This document shows, one piece after another, positions 46,214 through 57,428 of a stretch of DNA of 64,000 nucleotides. Each line of letters starts with the position of its first letter. The stretch's first letter is position 1. Source of the DNA: Anagrus nilaparvatae (taxonomy: Eukaryota; Arthropoda; Insecta; Hymenoptera; Mymaridae); contig JAKSXM010000007.1 of NCBI GenBank assembly GCA_022575985.1, positions 55,582,501-55,646,500 on the forward strand, written 5' to 3'. The notes under the pieces were generated by a model, which searched no databases, had not been told where the DNA came from, and saw nothing but the letters and a program-made list of their open reading frames with translations. The position numbers were made by a program, and so were the translations under genes.

Positions 46214-47272
46214 TAGTTAGGGAGATAGCTATGGTAAACTGCGCGTGTAATTAAGACAGCTAAATTTTCGGTCAGAGATAGCCAAGATCAAAACATTGTC
46301 ACCTTCGTATCCTAGTTTTTTTGGCCGCCGGGTCTGGAAAAAGTTATGGGTCCACAAAGTTGGCCATTTTTTCACAAAAAAAAACTGAAATTAAGACACC
46401 GCGGAATAGTCTAGATTTATAGATTAGGCCAAAACATTCCCAGTTTCCATTTGAAATTTTTCGGTATCTCGGGTCTGGAGGGCAATGTCGGCCCTTCAAA
46501 GTCCCGCCGTTTACCCGCGCTTAAAAAAATTACACAAACATATAAAGGGTTCAAATTGTATCTTAATTGTCTCTTAATTTCTAGGTAGATATTATGGATG
46601 AAAAATATTTATTTACCGCTAACTTGAGAAAACTTCTAAATTTTGCCATAAAAATGTCCAAAAGTAGTTTTTTTTCAATTTATGGGTTTTCTATCGGTAT
46701 TAGAGAAAAATTTGACAGGACCATAAAGCTTCCCGAGAAAATTTCCGATTCAAATACACATTTCGACAAGAAAATTTATAGTTATTTTCACCACCAGAGG
46801 GCATAAATTGAAAAAAAACTACTTTTTGACATTTTTATGGCAAAATTTAGAAGTTTTCTCAAATTAGCGGTAAATAAATATTTTTCATCCATAATATCTA
46901 CCTAGAAATTAAGAGATTCTGACTATGCAATATGAACCCTTTATATGTTTGTGTTATTTTTTTAAGCGCGGGTAAACGGCGGGACTTTGAAGGGCCGACA
47001 TTGCCCTCCAGACCCGAGATACCGAAAAATTTCAAATGGAAACTGGGAATGTTTTGGTCTAATCTATAAACCTAGACTATTCCGCGGTGTCTTAATTTCA
47101 GTTTTTTTTTGTGAAAAAATGGCCAACTTTGTGGATCCATAACTTTTTCCAGACCCCACGGCCAAAAAAACGTTTCACAGAAGGTGACAATGTTTTGGCC
47201 TTGGCTATCTCTGATCGAAAATTTAGCAGTCTTAATTACACGTGCAGTTTACCATAGCTATCTCCCTAACTA
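46214..47272. mobile_element. 1,059-bp palindromic element (E6)
   Basis: Ends tagttagggagatagctatg and complement; if TA is the target duplication the TIR starts GTTAGGGAG. The arms are 468 bp each (46214-46681, 46805-47272), with a 123-bp spacer containing gacaggaccataaagcttcc. The arms contain cctccagacccgagataccg and complement. The 70-codon frame at 46594-46806 spans arm and spacer and is not a recognised protein. Confidence 0.8.
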
Positions 47273-47472
47273 TAAAGAATATTGAACGAAAATGAGTTTC
47301 ACTCATTTGAAATGCGAGGAGCATGGCAAGGCGGAATTAAAAAAAAAAATTTTTTACCAAAGAGAAAAATTTTTTTACACTTCTTCTCAGCTTTTATGTT
47401 TTATGTCATTTGAAATCATTTAAGTAAAAAAAAAATTCCGTCTGCCACCAACCAGATTTTTTTTCAGTGTAT

Positions 47473-48067
47473 AATCGAGCAAGAATATCAAGCAAGTACA
47501 AGCAGTTTGCAAAAGTCAAACTACACATTTTTTTTATGGTTAAACACGTGTTTTTTTTTTATAACAAATGTACGCTAAAAAAATGTAATTAATAACAAAG
47601 AAGATGAAAAATATCTAAGAGACAAATTTTTTACTTAAAAATTTAATAGATAGTCAATTGTAATACTTTCAACTGCAGATGAAAAGTATTGTTATTATGT
47701 TTTAAGAAACACAAATTACATTTGCTGCTTAACTTAAATATTTAAGTTTTAAAATGAAAGTTTAAAATATTTGAATAAATTATCAGCCACTTTATTTACA
47801 ACAAATGAAATTTTATGATCAAATAATTATTATGAAATTCTAAATAAACTGAATGAGATAATTGCTACGAAGTTTAATATTTAACGAGTCCATAGAAAAT
47901 GTAAATAAAAGATATTTAAGTTGCAAAGTATAGGATAAAATAAAAATTATTTGTAATTTTAATTAAATAATTGAGTAAATTATGCAAATTTTTTAATCAG
48001 TTAGTACCTCATAATCATTATTTACTTTATCTTAAATGATGTATAGAAATACGGGCATCTAATAATA
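47473..48067. other. AT-rich intron DNA
   Basis: No feature recognised. Confidence 0.45.
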
Positions 48068-48275
48068 TGGGCATCTCCAGGATAGAACGACCAGCCGAAA
48101 AATAAAAAATTTTTTTTTTGTGTCACTTTTTAGCTGGGTTTTGTGAAACCACTCCTATATTACACTTCCTGATGCATAATTTTGATATACAGCTGCTCCA
48201 AACTTGGATTTTTTCATTTCAGCTGCCCAATTCAACCTGAAATAACTCAAAACCATGAAGCTTTTAACATATATA

Positions 48276-49529
48276 TGTTACACCCCATCCGTGTAATTGA
48301 CCAATTCATGAAATGGTCAACTTTTTGACCAATTCATGAAATGGTCAAGCCCCTTGTCCAATTCATGAATTGGTCGAAATTTTGACCATTTCATGAATTG
48401 GTCAAAAATATTCAATTTTTTTACACTAGTTGGTCAATAATTTTGGAATGAATAAAAATAACATTTATGTACACAGGAGTCATTATTATATTTTTTAATT
48501 TTAATAATTTTAATAATTAAAAATACATATTAATAAAAAATATATTACAAGTCTAAATTAAAAATAATTTTTAAGTAAAAAATTTCTAATAAAAATATAT
48601 AGTTAGAAAATTAATATTTTTCAATATATTCTCATTTAAAATAAATAACAAAATATTAAAAATTGTTTCAAAATATTAACCAGAACTATACAATATTTCT
48701 ATTGAAGTCAAAATTACAAAATTAATACAAATTAGTTTAATGATTGGCGCAACTTTTATTGCTATGACAAGATGAGTTACATTTCATATTATTTTTAAAA
48801 CATTTACATCTTTGATGGACTCAAAGCAGTTTCTTTCCAACCATGTTTGTATTATTCCTGTGAATGATTGAACACTGTGAATGAAAAAACATTATTTGCT
48901 ACCGAATTTTGCGGTGTTTGGGTCCATTATTTGGAAAAAAATATAAAGAATTCGGGATCAGCGTGTCTTTAAACCCCAACTGTTGCAGTCAAGAATAATT
49001 TACTAAATTTTAAAATAAATATTTTTTTTACTAAATTTTGCAGTTTCGGGGTCCATTGTTCAGAATTTTTGAATTTTGTAACCGAATTTGAGCTCAGCGT
49101 ACCCAAAAACCCCCGTAATTATATCTAAAAATAATTTTTTACTTTTTTTAAAAAATAGTAAATTGTACTAAAAGTTAACTACCCCTCGATATAAAAATAT
49201 ATCGTCTATTCTGTAATTCAGAAATTTACATAGCATAGACTGTAAAAAATAAGTATTACCGACCATAGACTGTTATTTTGTAATTTTGGACATATATTTA
49301 CAGAATAGTTTTAGAGAGTAAAATAAAAATTATAAACTGATAAATAATTTACATTTAAAATGTTTTATGTTATAGCTATAATTTATATGCATGCTAAAAT
49401 ATTATATTTATTCAATTTTAAATATTGACCAACTAGTGTAAAAAAATTGAATATTTCTGACCAGTTCATGAATTGGTCAAAAAGTTGACCATTTCATGAA
49501 TTGGTCAATTACACGGATGGGGTGTAACA
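48276..49529. mobile_element. 1,254-bp element with TGTTACACCCC ends and palindromic subterminal repeats (E4)
   Basis: TIR TGTTACACCCCATCCGTGTA and complement, flanked by TATA on both sides. The left subterminal region has four copies of a ~24-bp palindromic word (ttgaccaattcatgaaatgg and variants); the right has two. These look like transposase-binding arrays. The interior is AT-rich, with two related blocks reading gcggtgtttgggtccatt and gcagtttcggggtccatt. A degenerate Cys-rich coding fragment lies at 48737-48820. TGT...ACA ends and that fragment suggest a GINGER-type integrase-like transposon, now defective. Confidence 0.75.
48737..48820 (-). pseudogene. Cys-rich C-terminal tail of an integrase-like transposase (fragment)
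   Basis: Minus-strand frame of 28 codons ending at TAA 48737-48739: QRCKCFKNNMKCNSSCHSNK followed by SCANH. The spacing C-x-C-x6-C-x3-C-x5-C-x-N resembles the Cys-rich tail found at the end of GINGER/KRBA2-like rve integrases. Upstream the frame is broken by a stop (48821-48823) and a probable frameshift, as another frame continues with TWLERNCFES. The catalytic core is not visible. Assignment is from recalled family pattern only. Confidence 0.45.
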
Positions 49530-49538
49530 TATACATAT

Positions 49539-51915
49539 TAGAGTCTTATTTTTTTTTTTCGATATTTTTTGGCTCCCCCCATTTTTTTCGAATATTTTGG
49601 TCATAAAAAACCCCCAGCTCCAAGGATTTTGATTTTAGATTTTTTTAACCCGCGCCACCGAGCACTTGAAGTTTCCCATTTAAATAACATGGGAATTTTG
49701 GGGTTTTAGCTATACAAATTTTCACAAAATCCAAAAAGCGTTTTAACAAGCTAATTTTTACTGAAAACATACTTTTATATGTTTTAAAGATATGCAAAAA
49801 GCTCTGCATTTATTCTAAAGGGTATTTTGGGGCTAGAAACGCAAATTTACATGTTGGCTCCATCTTATAAAACTGGGTTTTTTGTTAATTTTCGATAAAA
49901 CGCTTCAACCTCAAAAATGAACCAAAATACTTCTGGTTAGTCTACTTTTTTTGGTGTAAATGTCACCTTTCAAATGCCATAAACTGCGTTTTTTTATCAC
50001 TGATTCTCTCAGCGCTATAGTCAATTAACCTACTGGTAATTTTCGACTAAAAATAACCAATTTTTGAATTTTTTTAAACTGCTGTCAAAAATGTAATTTT
50101 TGACGAAATTGAGCTTTATAGGTCTTAAAAATGTTCTAAAAGCTTCAAATTTACAAAAATTTTTTACTCACTGCTTTTCAATAAATTATAAACTAGAGAT
50201 GATAATTTAAAGTCATAGTCCCAATTTCAGGGTTTAAAAAAGAAATCAATTTTTATCATTATCTTTGAAAAACGATATCTTAAAAACTATTTAAAGAAAA
50301 GAGACGAGTAAAAAATTTTTGGAAACTTGAAGCTTGCAGAAAACTTTTAAGGTCTATAAAACTCAATTTTGTCGAAAATTAGAATTTTGGCAGTAATTTA
50401 AACAAATTTAAAAATTGGCCCTTTCGGGTCAAAAATTACCAATAGGTTAATTGACTATAGCGGTGAGAGAATCAGTGATAAAAATACACGGTTTACGTAG
50501 TTTGAAAGGTGAGACTTACATTAAAAAAAGTAAAATAACCAGAAGTGTTTTGGTTAATTTTTGAGGTTGCAGCGTTTTATTGAAAATTACCGAAAAACCC
50601 TATTTTATAAGATTGAGCCAACATGTAAATTTGCGTTTCTAGCCCCAAAAGTCTTTTTGGAATGAATGCAGGGCTGTTTGAATGTCTTTACAACATATAA
50701 AAGTATATTTTCAGTAAAAATTAGCTTTTTTAAACGCTATTTGGCTTTTGTAAAAATTTGTATAGCTAAAAACTCAAAATTCCCATGTTATTAAAATGGG
50801 AAACTTCAAGTGCTCGATCACGGCTAGCTTGAAAGATCAGATTATGAAAAGGTCGGGCACTCGGGATTTTATAGCGAAAAATGAATGTTCAACCTATAAG
50901 GAAATAATCCTTTTTTGGGTTCAAATGTTAAATTTATATTTTGGCGAGTTATTTGATAAAACGTGTCTCTCGTGGGAGCTGAAAATGAGCAAAAATTTTG
51001 CCTGCTCGGATCGGGCTGAAATTTTCAGGAAAGGTTGCTTTTTTGGTCCCCAGAAACATGTTGAAACCCGTTTTTGAAAATGAGTCATCCTCTTCGAGAT
51101 ATTTATCAATATGTCTCCCATTTAAAATACACGGGAAAAGCCATTTTGTAGCGATATTTCTGATTTTGCTTCACAATTTTAGTTTGACCAAACACCAAAC
51201 CAACGATAAAAGTTTTTTTTAACATTAATTTTAAATAAATTATATACATATAAATAATTTAATATACGCAATTTTTAAAAAACGTTATTTTTTCAATTTT
51301 AAACGCGATTTTTCAGTCATACAGGCGTTTCGCCACGTTGGCCAAAGGCCAATCCTCTATATAATGAAGCAGAAATGTGTATTAATGTTTAAAAAAACTT
51401 TTCTCATTGGTTTCGTGCTTAGTAAAACTAAAATTGTGAAGCAAAATAAAAAGAACCGCTACAAAATGGCTTTTCCCATGTATTTTAAATGGGAGACATA
51501 TTGATAAATATCTCGAAGAGGATTACTGATTTTCGAAAACGGGTTTCAACATGTTTCTGGGGACCAAAAAAGCAACCTTTCCTGAAAATTTCAGCCTGAT
51601 CCGAGCAGGGAAAATTTTTGCTCATTTTCAGCTCCCACGAGAGACACGTTTTATCAAATAACTCGCCAAAATATAAATTTAACATTTAAACCCAAAAAAG
51701 GATTATTTCCTTATAGGTTGAACATTCATTTTTCTTTATAAAATCCCAAGTGCCCGACATTTTTATAATTTGATCTTTCAAGCTAGCCGTGCGATGGCAC
51801 GGGTTAAAAAAATTGAAAATCAAAATCCTTGGAGCTGGGGGTTTTTTATGACCAAAATATTCGAAAAAAATAGGGGGAGGCAAAAAATATCGAAAAAAAA
51901 ATAAGACACACTCTA
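49539..51915. mobile_element. 2,377-bp hAT-like element made of stacked palindromes (E5)
   Basis: Ends TAGAGTCTTATTTTTTTT and the near complement (ataagacacactcta), flanked by an exact 8-bp direct repeat ATACATAT (49531-49538 and 51916-51923). TAGAG ends with an 8-bp duplication indicate hAT. The outer arms enclose two adjacent palindromes: 49655-50820 (centre near 50240) and 50826-51790 (centre near 51310). No transposase; the 66-93 codon frames in the second palindrome are mirrored copies of one another and not genes. Confidence 0.8.
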
Positions 51916-52237
51916 ATACATATGATAGGGATAAAAAATTTCTTTTTACCTGGACTACTCAATTAAAAAAAAATTTTTTTCATTTTGGGCCACTTTCGGT
52001 TTCATTTTTAACGGTTTGAATTTTTCAAATTGACTAAAAGTCAAGTTCGACATAATTATTTTTGGCAGCTGAAATCAAAAAATTGAAAGAATCCAACTTT
52101 GTAGCAGCTGTATCTCAAAATTATGCATCAGGAAGTATAAAATAGGAATGATTTTACAAATCCCAGGTAAAAAGTGACACAAAAATTTTATTTTATTTTT
52201 TATTTTTCGACTGATCGTTCTATCCTGGACGTGCGCA

Positions 52238-52933
52238 TATATATAGATTTTACCATAACTCTGTTGGAAAGCGCCCGAAATCAATAATACTTTCTGTATT
52301 TTATGCATTCAATTCAAATGTAGAATTCTTATTCTAGATAAATATCCGTATTTACAACCCATAACATATCCGTATTAAGATCGTTATGAATCTATGAATC
52401 TTGTTATCAGAAACTTGCATACCTGGTTATTCCAAAAAATTTTCTCGTAAACTATTTTACGTTGCATAGTCTATATTTATTTTTATAATGTAAAAAGACT
52501 TAGATAACATAGTTTATATCCAAATATAGCATAAATTTAACGTTAGAGTAACTTTAACTTCATTTACAGAAATAGAAAGTTACTCTTGACGGTTATATTT
52601 CTTAAGAAATCTTAAAAACTTTATTATAAGCGCAATAACGTAAAATACATATTTGTAACTTGGAACTTTAGCACATAATATTAGAAATTTTAATTTAAAG
52701 GTTCTTTTTCAATACTATTTTTATAAGGAAAATTCAATATTTTGTCAAATATTTGGGTTGACAATAATATTTTTTGAATAACTTCCAAAATTCGTTACAT
52801 TTTAGCTGCGACAGGAAAATCTTGGTTGCAAAAACCGGACTTGGAATCGTACATTTTTAAGTACATTTAGATATTATTTTAGGAATTATTAACAGCATTT
52901 TTAGATTCTGAGGCCTCAATTCTCAGTTAATTA
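52238..52933. other. AT-rich intron DNA
   Basis: No element or gene recognised. Confidence 0.45.
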
Positions 52934-53642
52934 AGGTGGCAGATACAATTGGAGAACAAAAAAACGTTACTTTTTCTAATTAGGTTTTCGGGTAGAAGAA
53001 ACTCAGATAATATTTTCAAAATTGGCACTTTAGTAGATTATAAGTTACAATACATTTTTTTATTTTTTATTTTTTATTTTCAAAATGGCGCCGGATATAG
53101 GTGCTCAAAATTAGGCCTCACTTTTGATTGCGGGCGTGATTGGAGCATCCAACTTGTTCTGAAACATACCAAATTAAATTTTATATATATGTGAAACATT
53201 TTTCTTCTGGATTGATGGATTCAAATTCCGGGAAATAGAAAATTATGAAAATTATTAAATTTTTTTCAAAAATTGCAATTTTTTGTACACGTTTTTTTGC
53301 AATAAAAAAAAATTGGTACATTTTTTTAAAAAACAATTCTATCAATCCAGAAGATAATTGTATTTTAGAAGTACAGCCAAAAAATTAGGAAGATATCTTA
53401 ATTATTTTTTGAGTTATTGTGCCCGCAAATTCGAAAAACATTGTTTCGAGAAAAACGCGTTTAAAGTTTAGAATACTGTATCTTAAGCCTTTAGCGGTGA
53501 CTCGCTTAATCTTCTGTAACTTCCTTATTATTCAAGATATCATTATAAAATTATTTTTCCATATTCTTAAGATGTTTTTGAACCCAAAAAAACAATAAAC
53601 AGAAAATCGATTATTTTTTCCCTACAATTGTATCTGCCACCT
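52934..53642. mobile_element. 709-bp TIR element (E7)
   Basis: TIR AGGTGGCAGATACAATTG and exact complement, with TA on both sides (52932-52933, 53643-53644). An inner inverted pair (cttctggattgatggatt near 53203 and complement near 53335) lies in the middle. The interior contains aaaatggcgccggatatagg. A Tc1/mariner-like miniature element is likely from the TA target. Confidence 0.75.
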
Positions 53643-53960
53643 TAGCTCAAAAAGCAAATATCTAGATATCTATAAGAAACATTTTTTAAAATTTTAGATC
53701 CTCAGTTACCTGTATTTTAAAATTTTGAGAAGCCACTGAGGTGTCGGTTGGACGTTTAAATTAAAACTTAATTGAATTAAGAACTTGCATATAGATACGA
53801 CGTTTATTTAACTCAAAAATCTATGTACTAGAAAAAAAGATGTTTGCAAGCACTTTTTAAATTGAAAATTATAGAAAAGGTAATATATTTATTTCTGGTT
53901 TTTATTTGAATTTTTACGGATCTCTACACTGTTAAATGTAATTCCTATAAATTAACAAAA

Positions 53961-54257
53961 ATAACTGGTTTGTGTGTTAACACAGCCAACGAGCTTGCAT
54001 GGAACATGTTCACTTATAATAATTTTAACTTATATTCTCTAATTATTATAAGTCCTAGAACCGAAGTTATAAAGTCCCTAAATCAAAATTATTCCAAGTC
54101 CCTACATCCAAATTATTTACAATCTCCTTAAATCGAAAATATTCTAAATCCATTTGACCGCACCCTCAAAATACGTTAATTTTTCACCCCCCCCCCCCGC
54201 TTCCTAAAGTTAGGGCCTTTTTTAAATATCACTCTTTATGAACATTTTTTATGTTTA
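53961..54257 (+). repeat. Family A repeat, copy 7
   Basis: Starts ataactggtttgtgtgttaa followed by cacagcc, then gcatggaacatgttcactta; units ccaagtccctacatccaaat; poly(C) near 54188. Confidence 0.65.
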
Positions 54258-54949
54258 AAAAGTTTATTTACGAGTTAGACAAATTTATATAAAATTTAGT
54301 TTAAATTTTTGCAACGAAAAAATCAAAAACTCCCAAATTTCTTTTTGAAAGTCACATACTAAGTAGAACAATGTATCAGCTAAATAACTTTTCTTTATAT
54401 GTAAAAGTTAAAAGCTTTAATAATAATAATAATAAAAAAATAGTAAACTCACAATTTTGTATTGCAAATTTTCAAAACATACTCGAATTATTCGCATATT
54501 TACCAAAAATTAGTAACTTCGTTATTTTTTTACGAAAGTTAAGAAATTTTTTTACAACTCAACCTGCTTCTAACAGTATGAAAGTAATAAGTTCATCTTT
54601 TTATACGACGAAAATGAGTTCAGTTAATGCAAAATTAACGTCTGGATAAAAAAATTTATCATACTGAAAAATTTATTATAATGATCGTAATACTAAAATC
54701 GTAATATTACAATGAATTAGCAAAAGAGAAACCATAGTCTATTTTAATTGATATTCATACAGACTGCAAAATCTTTCACTTAAGAGCATGTATTTATTAG
54801 AGTTGGCGTTGTCTGTAATCAAAACAATTTTATTTAGTTAAAAGGCGATACAAATAATTAATTTTTTTTTTAAACATTATTTTACGATAAAAAATATGAA
54901 AAAAATTGATATTACTTTATATACATTGTACCCATTACACGTACATACA
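54258..54949. other. AT-rich intron DNA
   Basis: A 92-codon frame at 54371-54649 shows no recognisable motif and is not called as a gene. Confidence 0.4.
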
Positions 54950-55280
54950 CACATTATAAACGCTTGGTTTTTAACATAATATAACAACTTTTCAACAGCT
55001 TTTAGCACCATCAGCCGGTATAGCAAAAGATATAAACATATATAGAGAAAACTGTATAAGAGAGTTTCGCGAACTTTAATTTAGATTTTGTCCGTTGCTA
55101 TCTTGTACAACACAAACTCTCCCTTTAACTTTCCAAGCATCTATTTTATTACTATATAAGTCGAACCTTTTTTTCTATTTCTTTTTTTTTTGTCTCTGGA
55201 TTTTCTCTCGTTGCAACTTCGAATTTAGTTTTATGTAACACGTGCGACCTTTTCTCTTTTCAAATTTTATACTTTGCAGT
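54950..55280. other. Unique, more complex intron segment; candidate conserved non-coding element
   Basis: Composition is less AT-biased than the flanks and there are no repeat relatives in the window (for example agagagtttcgcgaacttta and gtccgttgctatcttgtaca). A pyrimidine-rich tract (55166-55260) follows. No coding frame recognised. Confidence 0.3.
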
Positions 55281-55822
55281 TGATTACTTTTTTTTTTTAT
55301 CAACTTTTAACTTTCACAATTAGTGTTAAATTGAAGGTGATCTATATACATTTAAAAAATAAATTTTTTTTTTTAATTGTATATGTTTGGTTTTTTTTTT
55401 ATACAAACAAAAGTTTAACTTAAAACTCAAATATGGAAAATACTATGTAGGCATGTATAAAAAACGAAGTTTTCAAAGAAAACGAATAAAACTAGATAGT
55501 TTATATTCATTTTACTTTAGTTTCTTAATATATACTTACGACACCTATTAAATTAACAAATTTTTACGTTAAAGCCATTTATTGTAGTTCACGAACTTTT
55601 ATCGTTTTAATGCTAACTTTTACACTTAAATAATTTAAAAAGAATTAAAAATAAAAAAAAAGTAAAAGCACAAGATAAATAAATTAATTGGACATTTTCA
55701 CTGATTTACATTAGTTAGATTATATAGTTTTAATTAATTTATGTAAACTTCATTGAAAAAAAAATTAAAAATAGTTGTCATATAATACAGCTAGTCCATT
55801 TTTAAATACGTACTAATAAAAA

Positions 55823-56146
55823 AACTTATAACCGGTTTGTGTAAAAACAACCAAAATGCATGGAACATGTTTACTTACAACTGAGCATAAACAAACAAAT
55901 TACAATACAATTTACTATTTATATAACTTGTAATTATTACATTTACTAAATGTTAAGATTCTAAGCACAAACTTTATTTATTCCATACACGCGTATTATT
56001 TTAGGTTCCTAAATCAAAAATATTTTAAGTCCCTAAACCCGAATTATTCTAAGTCCCAAAATTGAAATTATTCTAAGTCACGTTTGACCCTCTCCTTGAT
56101 TTTCAGATTTCCAGGGTACTCCCTCCCTATAAACATGTTCCTTGTT
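55823..56146 (+). repeat. Family A repeat, copy 8 (best preserved ends)
   Basis: Starts acttataaccggtttgtgta, aaaacaacc, gcatggaacatgtttactta; units cctaaacccgaattattcta; ends cctataaacatgttccttgt. Confidence 0.7.
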
Positions 56147-56206
56147 AAAAAAATTTACTTTGTAACAAAAAAAAAATTTTTTTGAAGCTAACGCTCTCAT
56201 TTATAT

Positions 56207-56322
56207 ATATAAATAATATAATGTTGAATCTAACGATCATATGAGAGCTGTAACTATTATACCTACAATATGTCGTTCAGACGAACATGATCGTTAGATT
56301 CAACATTGTATTATTTTTTATA
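56207..56322. repeat. Hairpin with ~30-bp arms
   Basis: aataatataatgttgaatct followed by aacgatcat is repeated as its complement (atgatcgttagattcaacat, tgtattatt) with a ~48-bp loop. Likely a very small foldback element; I see no evidence that it is a microRNA. Confidence 0.6.
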
Positions 56323-57428
56323 GTTTACTTGTACTAATATTTTATTTATTTATTTTTTGTCACCAGTAATACAAAATACTTGTATGTATAAAACAGAAAT
56401 ATTAAAGTATCATGCAGATATACATAATTATTTTTAATTTTTGTTGTAACATAATTACAAATTAATAATGCATTTTGATGCATTAAAAAATACTATTAAA
56501 GAACTTCATAATATAGTTTTTAATTAACTAAAATTTTATACAAAGCAATATACTTCTTTCAAAATCTATTATTAATCCGTTCCCTGAAACTTTTTATCTA
56601 GGGCTTAAGAAAACAAATAATATATCTCGTAATGTATTAATTCTTATCTTTTTTTTCCTCCCGGGGTGAAATAAAATTTACCGTGGGATTCTCTAAACTC
56701 GTTCTAAACATAAACAAGCAAAAAATATAGTAAGCACTAAAGGTGAAAAAATTTTAATACTAGAGTCAAACACATAGCATTCGTGTCTGGGTTCACCAGG
56801 TACTCGTGCTTGTAATATTTTAATACTTTACATTCTATTGGACAAATCTGGCAAAAATATCGTAAAGTTTAAAGAATTGAATTTACTGTTTTTAAGTTTT
56901 GCTTCATAAAATGCTTAAATTGATTTAATAGAATAAAATAGTTTATTATGACCCGTGGTAAGAAAAATAAAAATTGCCTCAAATCCTGGTATAATAAATA
57001 AAAATTTCTGGAATTTAAGCAGTTTCTGGAAAGATTTTATTTTTTGTACATTGTTTTAGCAATTATTTGAAATATATCTAAAAAAGAATCCGAAAATCAC
57101 GTCATAAGAAATCCGGATATCAGAAATTATCTAAATCTGCCACATATCCCTTAAATTCTGTTTTTATGTTTATTATTTTTATCTTTTTTATCTTTACCAG
57201 GGAATCGCGCATTGAAAATACAAATTGCAATAAGAGGTATTTTTTCGAGTACCTAATTGATTTTTCTCCAACTCATTTAAAATTTGTTATTAAAATATCC
57301 TTAAAGGATTATACAGGTAAATCTGAAATTCAAATGAATTAATTATTGAAAATATGATAAACTGAAAAATTAGCATAAATTATAATACAGTTGTGAGATT
57401 TGATGAATTTGCATAATTTCTGTTGCAG
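56323..57428. other. End of the second intron
   Basis: AT-rich; ends in the polypyrimidine tract and cag before the last exon. No other feature recognised. Confidence 0.4.

Larger units (their letters stand above)
45393..47469. mobile_element. Inverted-repeat element (E11) carrying two nested elements
   Basis: TIR CACTGAAAAAAAATTATGCT followed by tgccgctagtgg at the left; the complement of cactgaaaaaaaatctggtt and ggtggcagacgg at the right. TA lies on both sides (45391-45392, 47470-47471). Nested inside are a 241-bp element (45845-46085) and a 1,059-bp palindrome (46214-47272). A solo end of the same type is at 39612. No coding sequence seen. Confidence 0.55.
48068..52237. mobile_element. 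Short E2-family foldback (E3) split by two nested insertions
   Basis: Outer ends TGGGCATCTCCAGGATAG and the complement (ctatcctggacgtgcgca), flanked by TA. The outer ~208 bp at the left and ~314 bp at the right match the terminal part of E2 (accagccgaaaaataaaa, tgtgtcactttttacctg-type, cttcctgatgcataattttg, tacctggactactca). Removing the inserts at 48276-49529 and 49539-51915 leaves an element of about 0.53 kb, a miniature relative of E2. Confidence 0.75.
41956..57428 (+). other. Second large intron of the Beat-family gene (15,473 bp)
   Basis: From the donor gtaaat at 41956 to the acceptor tttctgttgcag ending at 57428. Both flanking exons are compatible in phase (one base plus two bases). 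It contains nested DNA transposons. An additional small exon inside cannot be excluded. Confidence 0.55.

Noticed and set aside
48276..48420. Regularly spaced palindromic repeats as a CRISPR array
   Set aside because: Too few, variable spacers, and inside the ends of a transposon in a eukaryotic intron.
50796..51883. Mirrored 65-93 codon ORFs in E5
   Set aside because: Arms of one palindrome read in both directions; no protein family visible.
56207..56322. Hairpin as a microRNA precursor
   Set aside because: The loop is long, the arms are AT-rich and nearly perfect, and it looks like a tiny foldback; no mature-like asymmetry is evident.
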